Source: Sedimentisphaerales bacterium (GTDB lineage: Bacteria; Planctomycetota; Phycisphaerae; Sedimentisphaerales; UBA12454). From it: a stretch of DNA of 33,231 nucleotides. A program made the translations under genes and the position numbers. The DNA lies in assembly GCA_016930635.1 (NCBI GenBank), contig JAFGGI010000005.1:1-33231 (forward strand), written 5' to 3'. Positions 1 to 8,710 of the stretch are shown here, piece after piece; position 1 is the stretch's first letter; each line of letters starts with the position of its first letter. Under the pieces are notes generated by a model. That model did not search any database, was not told the origin of the DNA, and saw nothing but the letters and a program-made list of their open reading frames with translations.

Positions 1-1764
1 ACTGCTACATACTTCAAGGGCGATATAGACAATGTAATGCTGTTCAACAAAGCCTTAAGCGAAGATGAAATAGCAGGCTTGTACAATAGCGGCAGCGGTA
101 CTGAAGATATGCCGGCTCCTGTTGTTGATATGACCGTATCACTCGGCAGACCTGTTGTGCCTGACGTAACAGGCATGACCCCGGCAGATGCAAATACTGC
201 AATCCTCGCGGTAGATAATCTGCAAGTAGGCAGTATAACTTACGATTACAACGATTATGTGGCTGCAGGCCTGGTAATAAGCCAGAACCCAACAGGCGGT
301 ACTGAAGTAGATACAGGTTCTTCGGTTGACTTCGTGGTATCGCTTGGACAATCTCCCAGTGACGACTTCGATGATAACAAACGAGGAGCAATGTGGTTAG
401 TTTTCGAAGAACAGAACACCGCAATAGATGAGGATGTGAACAGGTTAAATGTCAGCGCTATCCAGCAGATAGACTTAATGCCTTCATGTGTAGGTCATTG
501 GAAGTTGAATGACAACTATGACACCCGAATAGTTTTAGACAGTTCAATGGCTGATAATAATGGCATTTCAGCACGAGATGTAGATCTTATAGCAACTACA
601 GGATATATAAATGGTGCATTCAACCTCAACGGAACAAGTGATTATGTAGCAATTACTGATATGATAGGCACCGGTTCATATACAAAAGCGGCATGGATAA
701 ATCTGAAATCAGCAACAACGACAAATAATCAGAATATTCTGTCCGGCGAGCCCAGCCAGGCATTTTGGGCACCAAACCTGTATGGCAACAGGCTATCGGC
801 CGGGCACAACGGTATCTGGAATCAGGTACAGGATCCAAATGCTTTGCTTAACAATGTCTGGTACTTCGTAGCAGTAACTTATGATTCAATTACTAACACC
901 CTGGTTCTTTATAAAAACGGGGTAATCGTCGACACTGGCAATACGAACATACCAAATTCTCTAAACGAATTAAGTATCGGCAGATATAACAGCAGTTCCA
1001 CATATCTCAAAGGTATTATCGACAATGTAATGCTGTTCAATAAAGCACTGGACGAAGATGAAATAGCAGCGTTGTACAATGGCGGCAGCGGTACCGAAGA
1101 TATGCCGGCACCTGTCAGCGGCAATAGCGAGTTTTCAGCTAATGGGTGGAGCATCGACGCTAATGAGAATTTCCAGGCGGAAGTTGACTTTTATTACAAT
1201 GCGGTTAGCAGTCCACCTGCCTGGATCGGACTGACTATCGAAAAAGATATCGATAATTATATCTCTATTTTGGCAGGTGCGGACAACAGTACACCGCGTT
1301 TCTGGTATGAGCAGGTTGTAAATGGAGGCGTAATATCCTCCGGACAGATATTGCGAACTTCAGACACCGGTACACTCTATATGTCCTATGACGCTACCGT
1401 AGATAAAGTATATCTAAGCTACACCGGCTATGGCGCTGCTAACGCATGGCAAACTATAACAGGACTATTGGCTGGGCAGTGGAATTTTGAATCGGTCAAA
1501 GTGGTACTCGGCGGCGGCTCCGATGGCGGCAGCATAGATAACAGCCAGGCTTATTTAGATAATTTCGAATTTACTTCCGGACGGGTTCTCGGATGGCCTC
1601 CAATAACTGATCTTGATGAAAGCGGGTTTATTGACTGGGGTGATATTCTTGTAATAGGTGAAAACTGGCTTGCAACAGGTCCTAATACTCCAGGCGATAT
1701 CCACAAGGATGAAAATAACATTGTGAACTTTAAAGATTTTGCCGACTTCGGCCTGGTTTGGTAA
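1..1764 (+). CDS. Partial secreted LamG/PASTA/dockerin-like protein (5' end outside window)
   Basis: The frame is open from the first base, so the N-terminus lies outside the window; 587 residues are visible. In order: the tail of a LamG (concanavalin-like) domain (residues 1-40), a PASTA-like domain (about 50-117, starting VVPDVTGM), a complete LamG domain (about 160-365, with GHWKLND at its start and the linker DEDEIAALYNGG at its end), a beta-rich module (about 370-530), and a C-terminal dockerin-like tail (about 535-587, with Asp-rich loops and INWGD/VNFKDF-type repeats). LamG folds usually bind carbohydrate or protein ligands, and dockerin-like tails are common on exported planctomycete proteins. 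The ligand is unknown. The gene converges on batE with a 25-bp gap and no clear terminator. Confidence 0.85.
   Translation, partial: TATYFKGDIDNVMLFNKALSEDEIAGLYNSGSGTEDMPAPVVDMTVSLGRPVVPDVTGMTPADANTAILAVDNLQVGSITYDYNDYVAAGLVISQNPTGGTEVDTGSSVDFVVSLGQSPSDDFDDNKRGAMWLVFEEQNTAIDEDVNRLNVSAIQQIDLMPSCVGHWKLNDNYDTRIVLDSSMADNNGISARDVDLIATTGYINGAFNLNGTSDYVAITDMIGTGSYTKAAWINLKSATTTNNQNILSGEPSQAFWAPNLYGNRLSAGHNGIWNQVQDPNALLNNVWYFVAVTYDSITNTLVLYKNGVIVDTGNTNIPNSLNELSIGRYNSSSTYLKGIIDNVMLFNKALDEDEIAALYNGGSGTEDMPAPVSGNSEFSANGWSIDANENFQAEVDFYYNAVSSPPAWIGLTIEKDIDNYISILAGADNSTPRFWYEQVVNGGVISSGQILRTSDTGTLYMSYDATVDKVYLSYTGYGAANAWQTITGLLAGQWNFESVKVVLGGGSDGGSIDNSQAYLDNFEFTSGRVLGWPPITDLDESGFIDWGDILVIGENWLATGPNTPGDIHKDENNIVNFKDFADFGLVW
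28..122 (+). repeat. 95-bp direct repeat, copy 1 (LamG C-terminal edge)
   Basis: This stretch, from GACAATGTAATGCTGTTCAA to GCCGGCTCCTGT, recurs at 1021-1115 with only scattered substitutions. It encodes the end of a LamG domain and its linker (DNVMLFNKAL ... GSGTEDMPAPV). It indicates recent duplication of a LamG module inside the gene. Confidence 0.85.
1021..1115 (+). repeat. 95-bp direct repeat, copy 2 (LamG C-terminal edge)
   Basis: Second copy of the 28-122 repeat, in the same frame, ending the second LamG domain. The module after copy 1 is PASTA-like, while a different beta-rich module follows copy 2, so the repeat marks a domain-shuffling boundary. Confidence 0.85.
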
Positions 1765-1789
1765 AACACCACACAGACTTATCCTGAAT

Positions 1790-2602
1790 TCAAATCAACT
1801 CAGCACTATTTTCGGGAATCCACGCGACACTATCGTCAGCAAGTTTTATGTAAAACCAGCCCGGTCGTTTTTCAAGCAACTCGAATTCAGTACCTTCATG
1901 AAGAGGCTCTTTGAAACTTGGCGGGTAATTTTCTCCGTCACCCTGACGAGCCGTAACCTGGGCATCTATTATAACACCACAGACATTATTTATATCCACT
2001 CTGTATTCTATAATAACTGATACTAACAAGCTCAATGTCAGGATGCTGCAGATTATTGCCGGTGTTATCCATACAGTATTTCGGCCAAACCAGACTGTGC
2101 CGGCAATGCATAAACAAAAAGCACCAAAGAAAATGCAAGTAAGTAAAAACTTGGCTTTGAGAGAAAAGTCATAATGCCAGAAGAACAGTGTGTGCAGAAC
2201 TTTCTTTTCGGTTTTTACTATAATTTTATCAGTTTTCTTGCTGCGTGCAAATGCCAGGTTCTTTTTTATGTTCTGGTCAGAATCATCTAACTTTTCAGCT
2301 TTGCGATAATTCAAAACAGCTTTGCCGAGCTGACCGGTCAGAAAATAGGCATTAGCCAGATTATAATATAATTTGGCATTTTCAATTCGGCCGGCATCTA
2401 TAACCTTCTCAAAGTTCAGTATTGCATTTTTGTAAAGTTTTTCGGCCTCGTCCGGCATCTGAGCTGAATTGGCCTGCCTGAAGCTCTCGTTTGCCTGACG
2501 GTATAATTCCTGCATCTGCGATTGCGGCAGCTCGGCGACGGCAACAGTCGCTATTGCCGACAAAAACAAATAGAGCACAAATATTTTTTTACTGGCTGTC
2601 AT
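1790..2602 (-). CDS. batE: BatE-like TPR/SH3 membrane protein
   Basis: 270 residues. A signal peptide (1-23) is followed by TPR-like helices (about 30-115, with YYNLANAYFLTGQLGKAVLNY), two transmembrane segments (about 151-172 and 178-199) and a C-terminal bacterial SH3-like domain (about 209-266, with ARQGDGENY and the ending WIPENSAELI). TPR plus two membrane helices plus SH3 is the usual layout of BatE proteins, which are thought to scaffold the Bat complex at the membrane. The start ATG overlaps the batD stop by 4 bp (ATGA), implying coupled translation. It is the last gene of the Bat operon. Assignment rests on architecture and position; the exact molecular role of BatE is not established. 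Confidence 0.82.
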   Translation of the reverse strand: MTASKKIFVLYLFLSAIATVAVAELPQSQMQELYRQANESFRQANSAQMPDEAEKLYKNAILNFEKVIDAGRIENAKLYYNLANAYFLTGQLGKAVLNYRKAEKLDDSDQNIKKNLAFARSKKTDKIIVKTEKKVLHTLFFWHYDFSLKAKFLLTCIFFGAFCLCIAGTVWFGRNTVWITPAIICSILTLSLLVSVIIEYRVDINNVCGVIIDAQVTARQGDGENYPPSFKEPLHEGTEFELLEKRPGWFYIKLADDSVAWIPENSAELI

Positions 2603-4431
2603 TTTCCGGATTTTTTTTCAATTGTTTTAATCAACTTTACCACATCTTCTATTTTAAGGGATTCAAGATCACCTGCCGTGGACGCATATCGAGCAGCTTC
2701 ACAGTCTGCTATTATTTGTCTGTATTGTTCAGCGGACCGATTATCTTTTGTTTCTTCAAGAACAACTTCAAAACAGTCATCAGATGTAAGGGAACCTGCA
2801 GTTTTATCAAAACGGTCACCTATATACTGTTTCATTATCGAGGCCAGCAGTTCATAACGCTGGCCCGCAGAGCAGGAAGCAATTTTCTTTAATTGACCGA
2901 CAGCTTTGCCGGCCGATGTTCGTCTGCGCTTAGCTGCGATTTTTTCCGGGGTCGTATATGTAACAATTTTTGTAATTGAACTTATAATTAATAAAATCAA
3001 AGGTCCGCCCCATATCGACAAATAAGGCATACTGAATGCAGCAACTAAGGGCGAGAAAGTCTGGTTGACCAGTGCGTCAAGGTCTTCATAATTTGCCGAA
3101 AGTCCTTTCCTAATAGCTTCGACTTCTTTATTAACAGGTGCGAAATCGAAATCTCGGCCTTCCAAATCTGCATTTGTCAAAATTTTCGTCGGCGAAACTT
3201 CAAGCTTTATCGGTTCAGTTTGAGCTATATCATACCTGCCCGTATCTGCATTGAAATAAGCAAGCGGTATTGATGGTATTTCAGTAATTTTGTCGTTGTT
3301 GGCACGTATTGTCTGTGTAAAAACTTTGTATCCGTTTTCAATTACCGGCGATGCTTTTTCCAATGGTATCTTAAAGTTATCAGCAAATTCAGGGATCTGC
3401 TGTAAATCGGGCCATTGAACCGGTTTTAGATATTTTCCGCCACCGACTCTGATCGTAAGTGTAATCGGATCACCGACACTAACCTTCGTCGGCACAGCGG
3501 ATGCTGAAATAGTGTACTGACCAGTCAGGCCATAAAACTCAGTCGGCCTGCCCTGGTCAGGAAGCGGCAATACTGTCAGATTTAAAGGTTTTGAACTTAC
3601 AATAAATCGTTTATATTCTTTGCGTGAGCCGAAGAAACCCTCAAAAAAACTATCTCTTGAACGCGTTGTGCCCACTGCAACATCGGCAGAGACCGAAGTT
3701 GGTGAAATCATAATTTCACCAGAATGTTTAGGAATCAAAATTTTGCTAAAAGACAGTAATATTGACTCTTTGCCTTTATGAGTTGTGCGGTACTGGCTTA
3801 CGCTGACAACTATGCCGTTACCAAGATTATATTCTTTGGCCTGTGGTGGTGTATCATCCGGCTGTTCCACATAAAAGTCGCCGCTGGTAAATGCAGGGAC
3901 ATCGAATCCAAAATCACCAATGTCAGCGGAGATATAGAATTTTACTGTCATAACTATCGGCTGACCTACGAAACACTTCTGCTGGGACAAGATTGTCTCT
4001 ACATCTAACTGGTCGGTCGTGCCGGGTTTAATGATATTTACCATCACAGGATTGGTTTTGTAATCCTTTCCGTCAATAGTTACCGTAACAGGCGGAAGCT
4101 GTATCTGTCCTACCTGGTTACAGACAAGAGAATAACCCATCACATATTGCTTAATAACTGTTCGGCTTGTTTTACCATTTATAATACTGATGGATGTTTG
4201 TGAAACATCTCTGTTGCCGGTACTTTGCGGATTATACCGGGCAAGAGGCGAGGTATTGACCAGCCCTGCTTTATTGTCGCCATCTATAATTATCTGATAA
4301 CTGAATCTTTCGCCGACATAAATATCCCCTGAACTGTCAACCTGGGCAATAACTTGTATCTGGGCGGCAGCATTTCCCGAAAGCAAAGCTAAAAAAAGTA
4401 AAGCAACAATATTTCTTTTAAGCCAGTTCAT
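2599..4431 (-). CDS. batD: BatD-like protein (oxygen tolerance family)
   Basis: 610 residues. It has a cleavable signal peptide (1-23, ending GNAAA), a long extracytoplasmic beta-rich region with repeated immunoglobulin-like segments (for example VGERFSYQI, VGQPIVMTV, VGDPITLTI), a single membrane helix (about 471-491) and a basic, helical cytoplasmic tail of about 118 residues. This matches the BatD family in length and topology. BatD proteins lie beside the VWA proteins BatA/BatB and are inferred to contribute the periplasmic part of the complex. One base separates its ATG from the batC stop, and it overlaps batE by 4 bp. Confidence 0.88.
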   Translation of the reverse strand: MNWLKRNIVALLFLALLSGNAAAQIQVIAQVDSSGDIYVGERFSYQIIIDGDNKAGLVNTSPLARYNPQSTGNRDVSQTSISIINGKTSRTVIKQYVMGYSLVCNQVGQIQLPPVTVTIDGKDYKTNPVMVNIIKPGTTDQLDVETILSQQKCFVGQPIVMTVKFYISADIGDFGFDVPAFTSGDFYVEQPDDTPPQAKEYNLGNGIVVSVSQYRTTHKGKESILLSFSKILIPKHSGEIMISPTSVSADVAVGTTRSRDSFFEGFFGSRKEYKRFIVSSKPLNLTVLPLPDQGRPTEFYGLTGQYTISASAVPTKVSVGDPITLTIRVGGGKYLKPVQWPDLQQIPEFADNFKIPLEKASPVIENGYKVFTQTIRANNDKITEIPSIPLAYFNADTGRYDIAQTEPIKLEVSPTKILTNADLEGRDFDFAPVNKEVEAIRKGLSANYEDLDALVNQTFSPLVAAFSMPYLSIWGGPLILLIISSITKIVTYTTPEKIAAKRRRTSAGKAVGQLKKIASCSAGQRYELLASIMKQYIGDRFDKTAGSLTSDDCFEVVLEETKDNRSAEQYRQIIADCEAARYASTAGDLESLKIEDVVKLIKTIEKKSGK

Positions 4432-4432
4432 A

Positions 4433-5578
4433 TTACCAGTCTTTTTCTACTCTCCGGAAACCTTCCTGCTGAAGTATCTGTCTCTGCTTTTTTTCCTTTT
4501 GTTCCTTATCCAGGATATCCTGTGCCGTTGAGTCAGGCGCAACGGCGGCTTTTTGCTGCTGTTGGGATTGTTGGTCTTGCTGTTGTTCCTGACCAGACTG
4601 ATTCGGGTCTTGTGTTTGTTGTTGACCTTGTTGTTCCTGCTGCTGTTGGGGCTGTTGAGATTGCTGATCAGACTGTGATAATGCCTCCAGGGATTTTTCA
4701 ATGTGCTGGGCAGCTTTATCTTCAAAATCTCCAGCAGCCCGAGGATTGGCAGAGTCCAACTGTTTTTGGGCTTCAGACTGAGCATCCATTGCCTGTTTGA
4801 GTTCGTCTGCTGCCTTTTCCATTTGCTGTTGTTGAGGATTATTGGGGTCCTGCTGCTGGGCCATCTGCTGGGCTATTTGTTCTGTTTTATCTTTAAGCTG
4901 GGACTGCTGGTCAGCCTGATTTTGATAATCCTGTTGGGCCTGGTCTTGGCTGATTTGGTCTTTATCAGCAGCATCTTTTGTTTGCCGGGTTTTATCAGCG
5001 AGGGCTTTCTGCTGAGCGGCAAGTTCTTTTAGCTGCTCAGCCATTTGCTGCTGTTGTTGTGCCCGTTTTTGTTGATCCTCTTTTTGCTTATTGATCTGGT
5101 CGATAATGTCCTTGATAGTCAGGCGGGCAACTTCAATATTTCTTGCGGCTTTTTCATTTTCAGGATTAAGCTCTAATGCACTTCGCCAATAGCCGATGCT
5201 CGTTTGCAAATCTTCCATCGCTTTTTGGAGGTCTGAATCTTTCTGTTTTGTTCCCCTCTGAAAGTAACTGTTGCCAAGATTATATTTTGCCTTTTCAACC
5301 AGCTTCATATCCTTACTTTCAGCAGCTACTTCGTTGTAAAGGTCTATCGCTTTAGCCAGATCATCAAGTTGGAAATAGCAATTGGCTTTATTGAATTTCG
5401 GTTCAAGCACCTGGGGCTGTTCGATAACAGCCTGGTCATATTCAGCCAGGGCATCATTGAAATTTCCGCTGTCATACAGCTTATTGCCCTGATGCACCAT
5501 ATCACCTGCAGAAGCTGCCATAGCTGCCTGAGCAAATACAAGAACAAGTATTATTGTTTTAAGCTTTTTTGCTCTCAC
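4433..5578 (-). CDS. batC: BatC-like TPR protein with a Gln-rich tail
   Basis: 381 residues, GTG start preceded by GGAG about nine bases upstream. A signal peptide (1 to about 24) is followed by TPR helices (about 25-150: GNKLYDSGNFNDALAEYDQA, NKANCYFQLDDLAKAIDLYN, NLGNSYF). From about residue 160 to 365 the protein is strongly Gln-rich with Lys/Asp/Ala and likely coiled-coil or disordered, ending in a short basic tail (EGFRRVEKDW). BatC proteins are periplasmic TPR partners of BatB, and a low-complexity polar C-terminus is common in the family. The start lies inside the end of batB (20-bp overlap). The Gln-rich stretch is in frame throughout with no sign of a frameshift. Confidence 0.83.
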   Translation of the reverse strand: MRAKKLKTIILVLVFAQAAMAASAGDMVHQGNKLYDSGNFNDALAEYDQAVIEQPQVLEPKFNKANCYFQLDDLAKAIDLYNEVAAESKDMKLVEKAKYNLGNSYFQRGTKQKDSDLQKAMEDLQTSIGYWRSALELNPENEKAARNIEVARLTIKDIIDQINKQKEDQQKRAQQQQQMAEQLKELAAQQKALADKTRQTKDAADKDQISQDQAQQDYQNQADQQSQLKDKTEQIAQQMAQQQDPNNPQQQQMEKAADELKQAMDAQSEAQKQLDSANPRAAGDFEDKAAQHIEKSLEALSQSDQQSQQPQQQQEQQGQQQTQDPNQSGQEQQQDQQSQQQQKAAVAPDSTAQDILDKEQKEKKQRQILQQEGFRRVEKDW

Positions 5579-6572
5579 TTATTAAATACTCCCATACTAT
5601 CAGGACCAATCCTAACACCAGAAATATCTGGAACTTTTCATCATACCGCATCATAGTGGCCGACTCAAGCTCTCGTTTTTGAGCTGAGACGATAAGCCCT
5701 TCGTAAATCTGTCCCAAATCCAGTGTTGTGCCCGGCTCTACCGACAGATATTTTCCACCATCAGTAGCATATGCTAATTCACGAAGAGTGTCTCCATCAA
5801 GTTTTGACCAGACTTCCTGGCCCTTATATTTCATAAAAGTTTTTTGCCCGTCAGGACCTGTAATCGGAATACGTGAACCCGTATTTTCATCACCAAGACC
5901 GATGACAATAATTCTGATACCATCTTTCGCTGCTTTCTCGGCAGCCTGGACCGGGAAACTGTCATGATCTTCACCATCGGTAATCAAAATAATATCTTTA
6001 TACTCCCGGCTTTGTTTATCAAACACATCCTCGGCTGCTTTGCGGATGGCATCACCAATCATTGTACCGCCTCTGTTGGTGCTTTCTGTCGATATGTCAG
6101 CCAGTACCATTCTCACAAAGGCATAATCCTGCGTTAAGGGGCACTTTACCGTTGCATTGCCGGCAAAAGTCACAATCGCTATTCTATCGCCCTGCAGAGT
6201 TTCCATCAAGTCGCGTATAGCGATTTTGGAACGTTCAAGCCTGCTCGGTTTTATATCTTCTGCCAGCATCGAACGTGAAGTATCAAGCAGGATACATACA
6301 TCCCTGCCCTGGCGTTTTATTTTCTGACTCTGCGGGTTCCATCGTGGTTGTGTCAGCGCAAGAACTATAATCACAAAGGCTGATATTAAAAGAATTGCTT
6401 TAAATATTTGTTTTTTCAAACTTACAGAGACATTGATCTTTTTCAGCATATCACTGCTTGCCAATATCCTGAGCGTCTTGGCCTTTCGCCAGAAACACCA
6501 GATATAGGCCGGTACTAAAATTACCGGCACCACAAATAATAACCATAATGCTGTATCATTGCCTAAATTCAT
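5559..6572 (-). CDS. batB: BatB-like VWA-domain membrane protein
   Basis: 337 residues. Two N-terminal membrane helices (about 8-28 and 56-74), a von Willebrand A domain (about 90-290) and a C-terminal membrane helix (about 315-331). The MIDAS metal site is intact: DTSRSM at 97-102 with the later ITDGEDHDS motif; the following LAEDIKPSRLERSK is typical of BatB. The VWA domain between membrane anchors should bind a partner in a metal-dependent way. It follows batA by 7 bp and overlaps batC. Confidence 0.9.
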   Translation of the reverse strand: MNLGNDTALWLLFVVPVILVPAYIWCFWRKAKTLRILASSDMLKKINVSVSLKKQIFKAILLISAFVIIVLALTQPRWNPQSQKIKRQGRDVCILLDTSRSMLAEDIKPSRLERSKIAIRDLMETLQGDRIAIVTFAGNATVKCPLTQDYAFVRMVLADISTESTNRGGTMIGDAIRKAAEDVFDKQSREYKDIILITDGEDHDSFPVQAAEKAAKDGIRIIVIGLGDENTGSRIPITGPDGQKTFMKYKGQEVWSKLDGDTLRELAYATDGGKYLSVEPGTTLDLGQIYEGLIVSAQKRELESATMMRYDEKFQIFLVLGLVLIVWEYLISESKKA

Positions 6573-6579
6573 AATTGTC

Positions 6580-7668
6580 TCACGGTATTTTACGAAATAT
6601 TGTGCATCCAGCCAAAATTTCCAGCCCCAAAACTATAAGTGCTGCGAATGTCCATGGACCGAAATGCTCTGAATATTGAGCATACTGGATAGATTTGACT
6701 TCTGTTTTTTCCAATTTGTTAATTTTCTCAACGATCTCTACGAGAGTTTCAGCACTATCTGCCCTGCCGTAAAATCCACCGGTCTTTTCAGCTATTGCTT
6801 TGAGCAAGCCTTCGTCAAGATTTTGCCCGGTCGGCATCTTATAAGTCCCTAAAGGTGTCTGAATTGTCGTGTAAGCCTGTGCTGAACCGATGCCGATGGA
6901 ATATATTTTTATGCCCCATTTTTCAGCCAGTTCAGCAGCAGCTATAGGGTCATATTCGCCCGCATTGTTCATACCATCAGTAAGCAGGATAATGACTTTA
7001 CTCTTGATTATAAAATCAGCTTCTGGTTTATCTGTATCTTCGCCTGATTCGAGAAGTTTTACTTTTCTCTGTTGGATTTCCTCTTCAGCCTTTTTCAAAC
7101 GTGCTGCCGCCAAAGCAATCGCATCGCCGATAGCTGTGCCGTCTTCGCTGCGGAGCCTGACGATGTCGGTTTTCTTAAGAAACTCAAGCAGGACATTATG
7201 GCTAAGCACTAAAGGGCAGGTTGTATCAGCGAATCGGGCGAAAGTAATCAAACCTATAAGGTCGCCGCTTCTGCCGGTCAGGCCCTTTTTATTGCCCTCG
7301 ATAAAATCTGCGAAAACTTTTTTAACTACCTCAAAGCGGTTCAGTTCCTGGCCGAAATAGTCCATTTCTGCCTGCATACTGCCGGAACGGTCGGCTACGA
7401 CCTCTATAGCTACGCCTTCGGTAGAGATCTCCGAAAGTATAGTGCCTTTTCTCGGCCTGGCGATCGCTATTATTAACAGGGCTATGCAGACAAACCTTGC
7501 TATATTCAATATCGGTCTGAGCTTTTGGCGCAAAGATACAGGACAATGCAGAATGTCCTTGAGGCTTGGGAATTTTATCGCCGCAGATGAATGCCTGCGC
7601 AGCTTAATAAATGCCAAGGCCGGCAGAATCAAAAACAACAATAATATCCATGGAGAATACAGTTCCAT
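6580..7668 (-). CDS. batA: BatA-like VWA-domain membrane protein
   Basis: 362 residues. It has membrane helices near 3-21 and 54-72, a VWA domain (about 85-320) and a C-terminal helix (about 338-357). The MIDAS motif reads DRSGSM (93-98) instead of the more usual DVSGSM but keeps the D-x-S-x-S residues; the LLTDGMNNAGEYDP segment is also typical. The VWA domain carries a charged insertion (KLLESGEDTDKPEADF). The start ATG directly abuts the stop of the upstream lipoprotein gene. Together with BatB it would form the core of the complex served by the MoxR ATPase. Confidence 0.9.
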   Translation of the reverse strand: MELYSPWILLLFLILPALAFIKLRRHSSAAIKFPSLKDILHCPVSLRQKLRPILNIARFVCIALLIIAIARPRKGTILSEISTEGVAIEVVADRSGSMQAEMDYFGQELNRFEVVKKVFADFIEGNKKGLTGRSGDLIGLITFARFADTTCPLVLSHNVLLEFLKKTDIVRLRSEDGTAIGDAIALAAARLKKAEEEIQQRKVKLLESGEDTDKPEADFIIKSKVIILLTDGMNNAGEYDPIAAAELAEKWGIKIYSIGIGSAQAYTTIQTPLGTYKMPTGQNLDEGLLKAIAEKTGGFYGRADSAETLVEIVEKINKLEKTEVKSIQYAQYSEHFGPWTFAALIVLGLEILAGCTIFRKIP

Positions 7669-8709
7669 TTACACACTCACCGCATCAGTTTCTGTAACAT
7701 CAATTTTCTTTTCTTCAGATTTAGTTGTTTCTATAAAGTCTTTAACCAGATCAAAAGTTTTTTGTATTTGCTCAGTTTCAGGATTATGTTTTGCAAACTT
7801 GACCAGGTCGCAATGTGTCAAGAATTCTTCCAGTTTTTGCTGGTCCGACAGCGAGAGTATACCAGCAGATGAAAGCTCAGTCAGAAATTCTTCTGTTGTT
7901 CTCTCTGGCGCTCTCAAGTCAAAGCGGTGTTCAATATAGTGCCGGAGAATATCACTGATACATTCATAAAACTCTTTTATCTTACCCGCTTTTACCAAAT
8001 CCTGTTTTACCAAAGCCCGCAGGCGGTTGTATGCAATTTCATGAGCAGGTTTGAATATCCTTATCAGCTCCTGTACTTTTTTACGGCGCAGTCTCAGCCA
8101 TAAGCTGATAACAGCAACAATAACTGTGACACCTAATAACCACGCCCACCAATAAGAAGGCTCTTTCGGTATTTCAACAACACCTTCGATATCGGCTATC
8201 TGCAGGTTTTCCCTGTCCTCGCCGAGAAGAGATGTAACCTCAATATCTATCGGCTCAGTTGTAAGTTCGTGTTTATTTTCTTCGGGGCTGTTTGCATCGA
8301 TAAATTCAAATGTAAAAGCCGGTATTTGAAAACTGCCTGAAAGAAAAGGCTCAAGACGATAGCGATATGTACTAACTACATTGTTATTTTCATCGAGCTT
8401 GTCTCCGAGATTATCCCAATCGACAATGCCGAAGTTTGTAAGCACTTCGGCTATCTGGGGCATTTTAACCTCAAAACCAGGTTCTATACCTGCCTGGAGT
8501 TCCAACAAAATAGTCTCAGCTATAGTTACTGTGGATTTATCTACACGGACATGAACGGTCAAAGGGCCTCTTTGGTAGTCCTTATCTATCTCGAACTTTT
8601 TGTCAGTGCTTTTAACAGATGTATCTTCTCTGCAACCGGCCAGGCCGAGCGTAAGTGCACAAATTAAAAGCACGATATAAATTTTATTTATACGATTGCC
8701 GCTTTTCAT
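7669..8709 (-). CDS. BatD/DUF4381-like lipoprotein of the Bat operon
   Basis: 346 residues. A lipoprotein signal with lipobox LAGC (Cys26), a beta-rich extracytoplasmic region (about 48-160, with VRVDKSTVTIAETILLELQA resembling the BatD immunoglobulin-like repeat), one membrane helix (about 187-205, WWAWLLGVTVIVAVISLWL) and a helical cytoplasmic domain (about 210-335). In other Bat operons the slot between DUF58 and batA often holds a one-helix protein (DUF4381 type) with a similar WW-containing helix and helical tail, so this may be that protein fused to a BatD-like ectodomain. Family assignment is inference. It lies 1 bp from the upstream gene. Confidence 0.65.
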   Translation of the reverse strand: MKSGNRINKIYIVLLICALTLGLAGCREDTSVKSTDKKFEIDKDYQRGPLTVHVRVDKSTVTIAETILLELQAGIEPGFEVKMPQIAEVLTNFGIVDWDNLGDKLDENNNVVSTYRYRLEPFLSGSFQIPAFTFEFIDANSPEENKHELTTEPIDIEVTSLLGEDRENLQIADIEGVVEIPKEPSYWWAWLLGVTVIVAVISLWLRLRRKKVQELIRIFKPAHEIAYNRLRALVKQDLVKAGKIKEFYECISDILRHYIEHRFDLRAPERTTEEFLTELSSAGILSLSDQQKLEEFLTHCDLVKFAKHNPETEQIQKTFDLVKDFIETTKSEEKKIDVTETDAVSV

Positions 8710-8710
8710 A

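Noticed and set aside
4500-5060. Gln-rich stretch of batC as a possible frameshift or pseudogene sign
   Set aside because: The frame is continuous, the tail ends normally 1 bp before batD, and polar low-complexity tails are common in BatC proteins.
7442-7939. 165-codon open frame on the plus strand
   Set aside because: It runs antisense to batA and the lipoprotein gene, has no RBS or recognisable domain, and both minus-strand genes are well supported.
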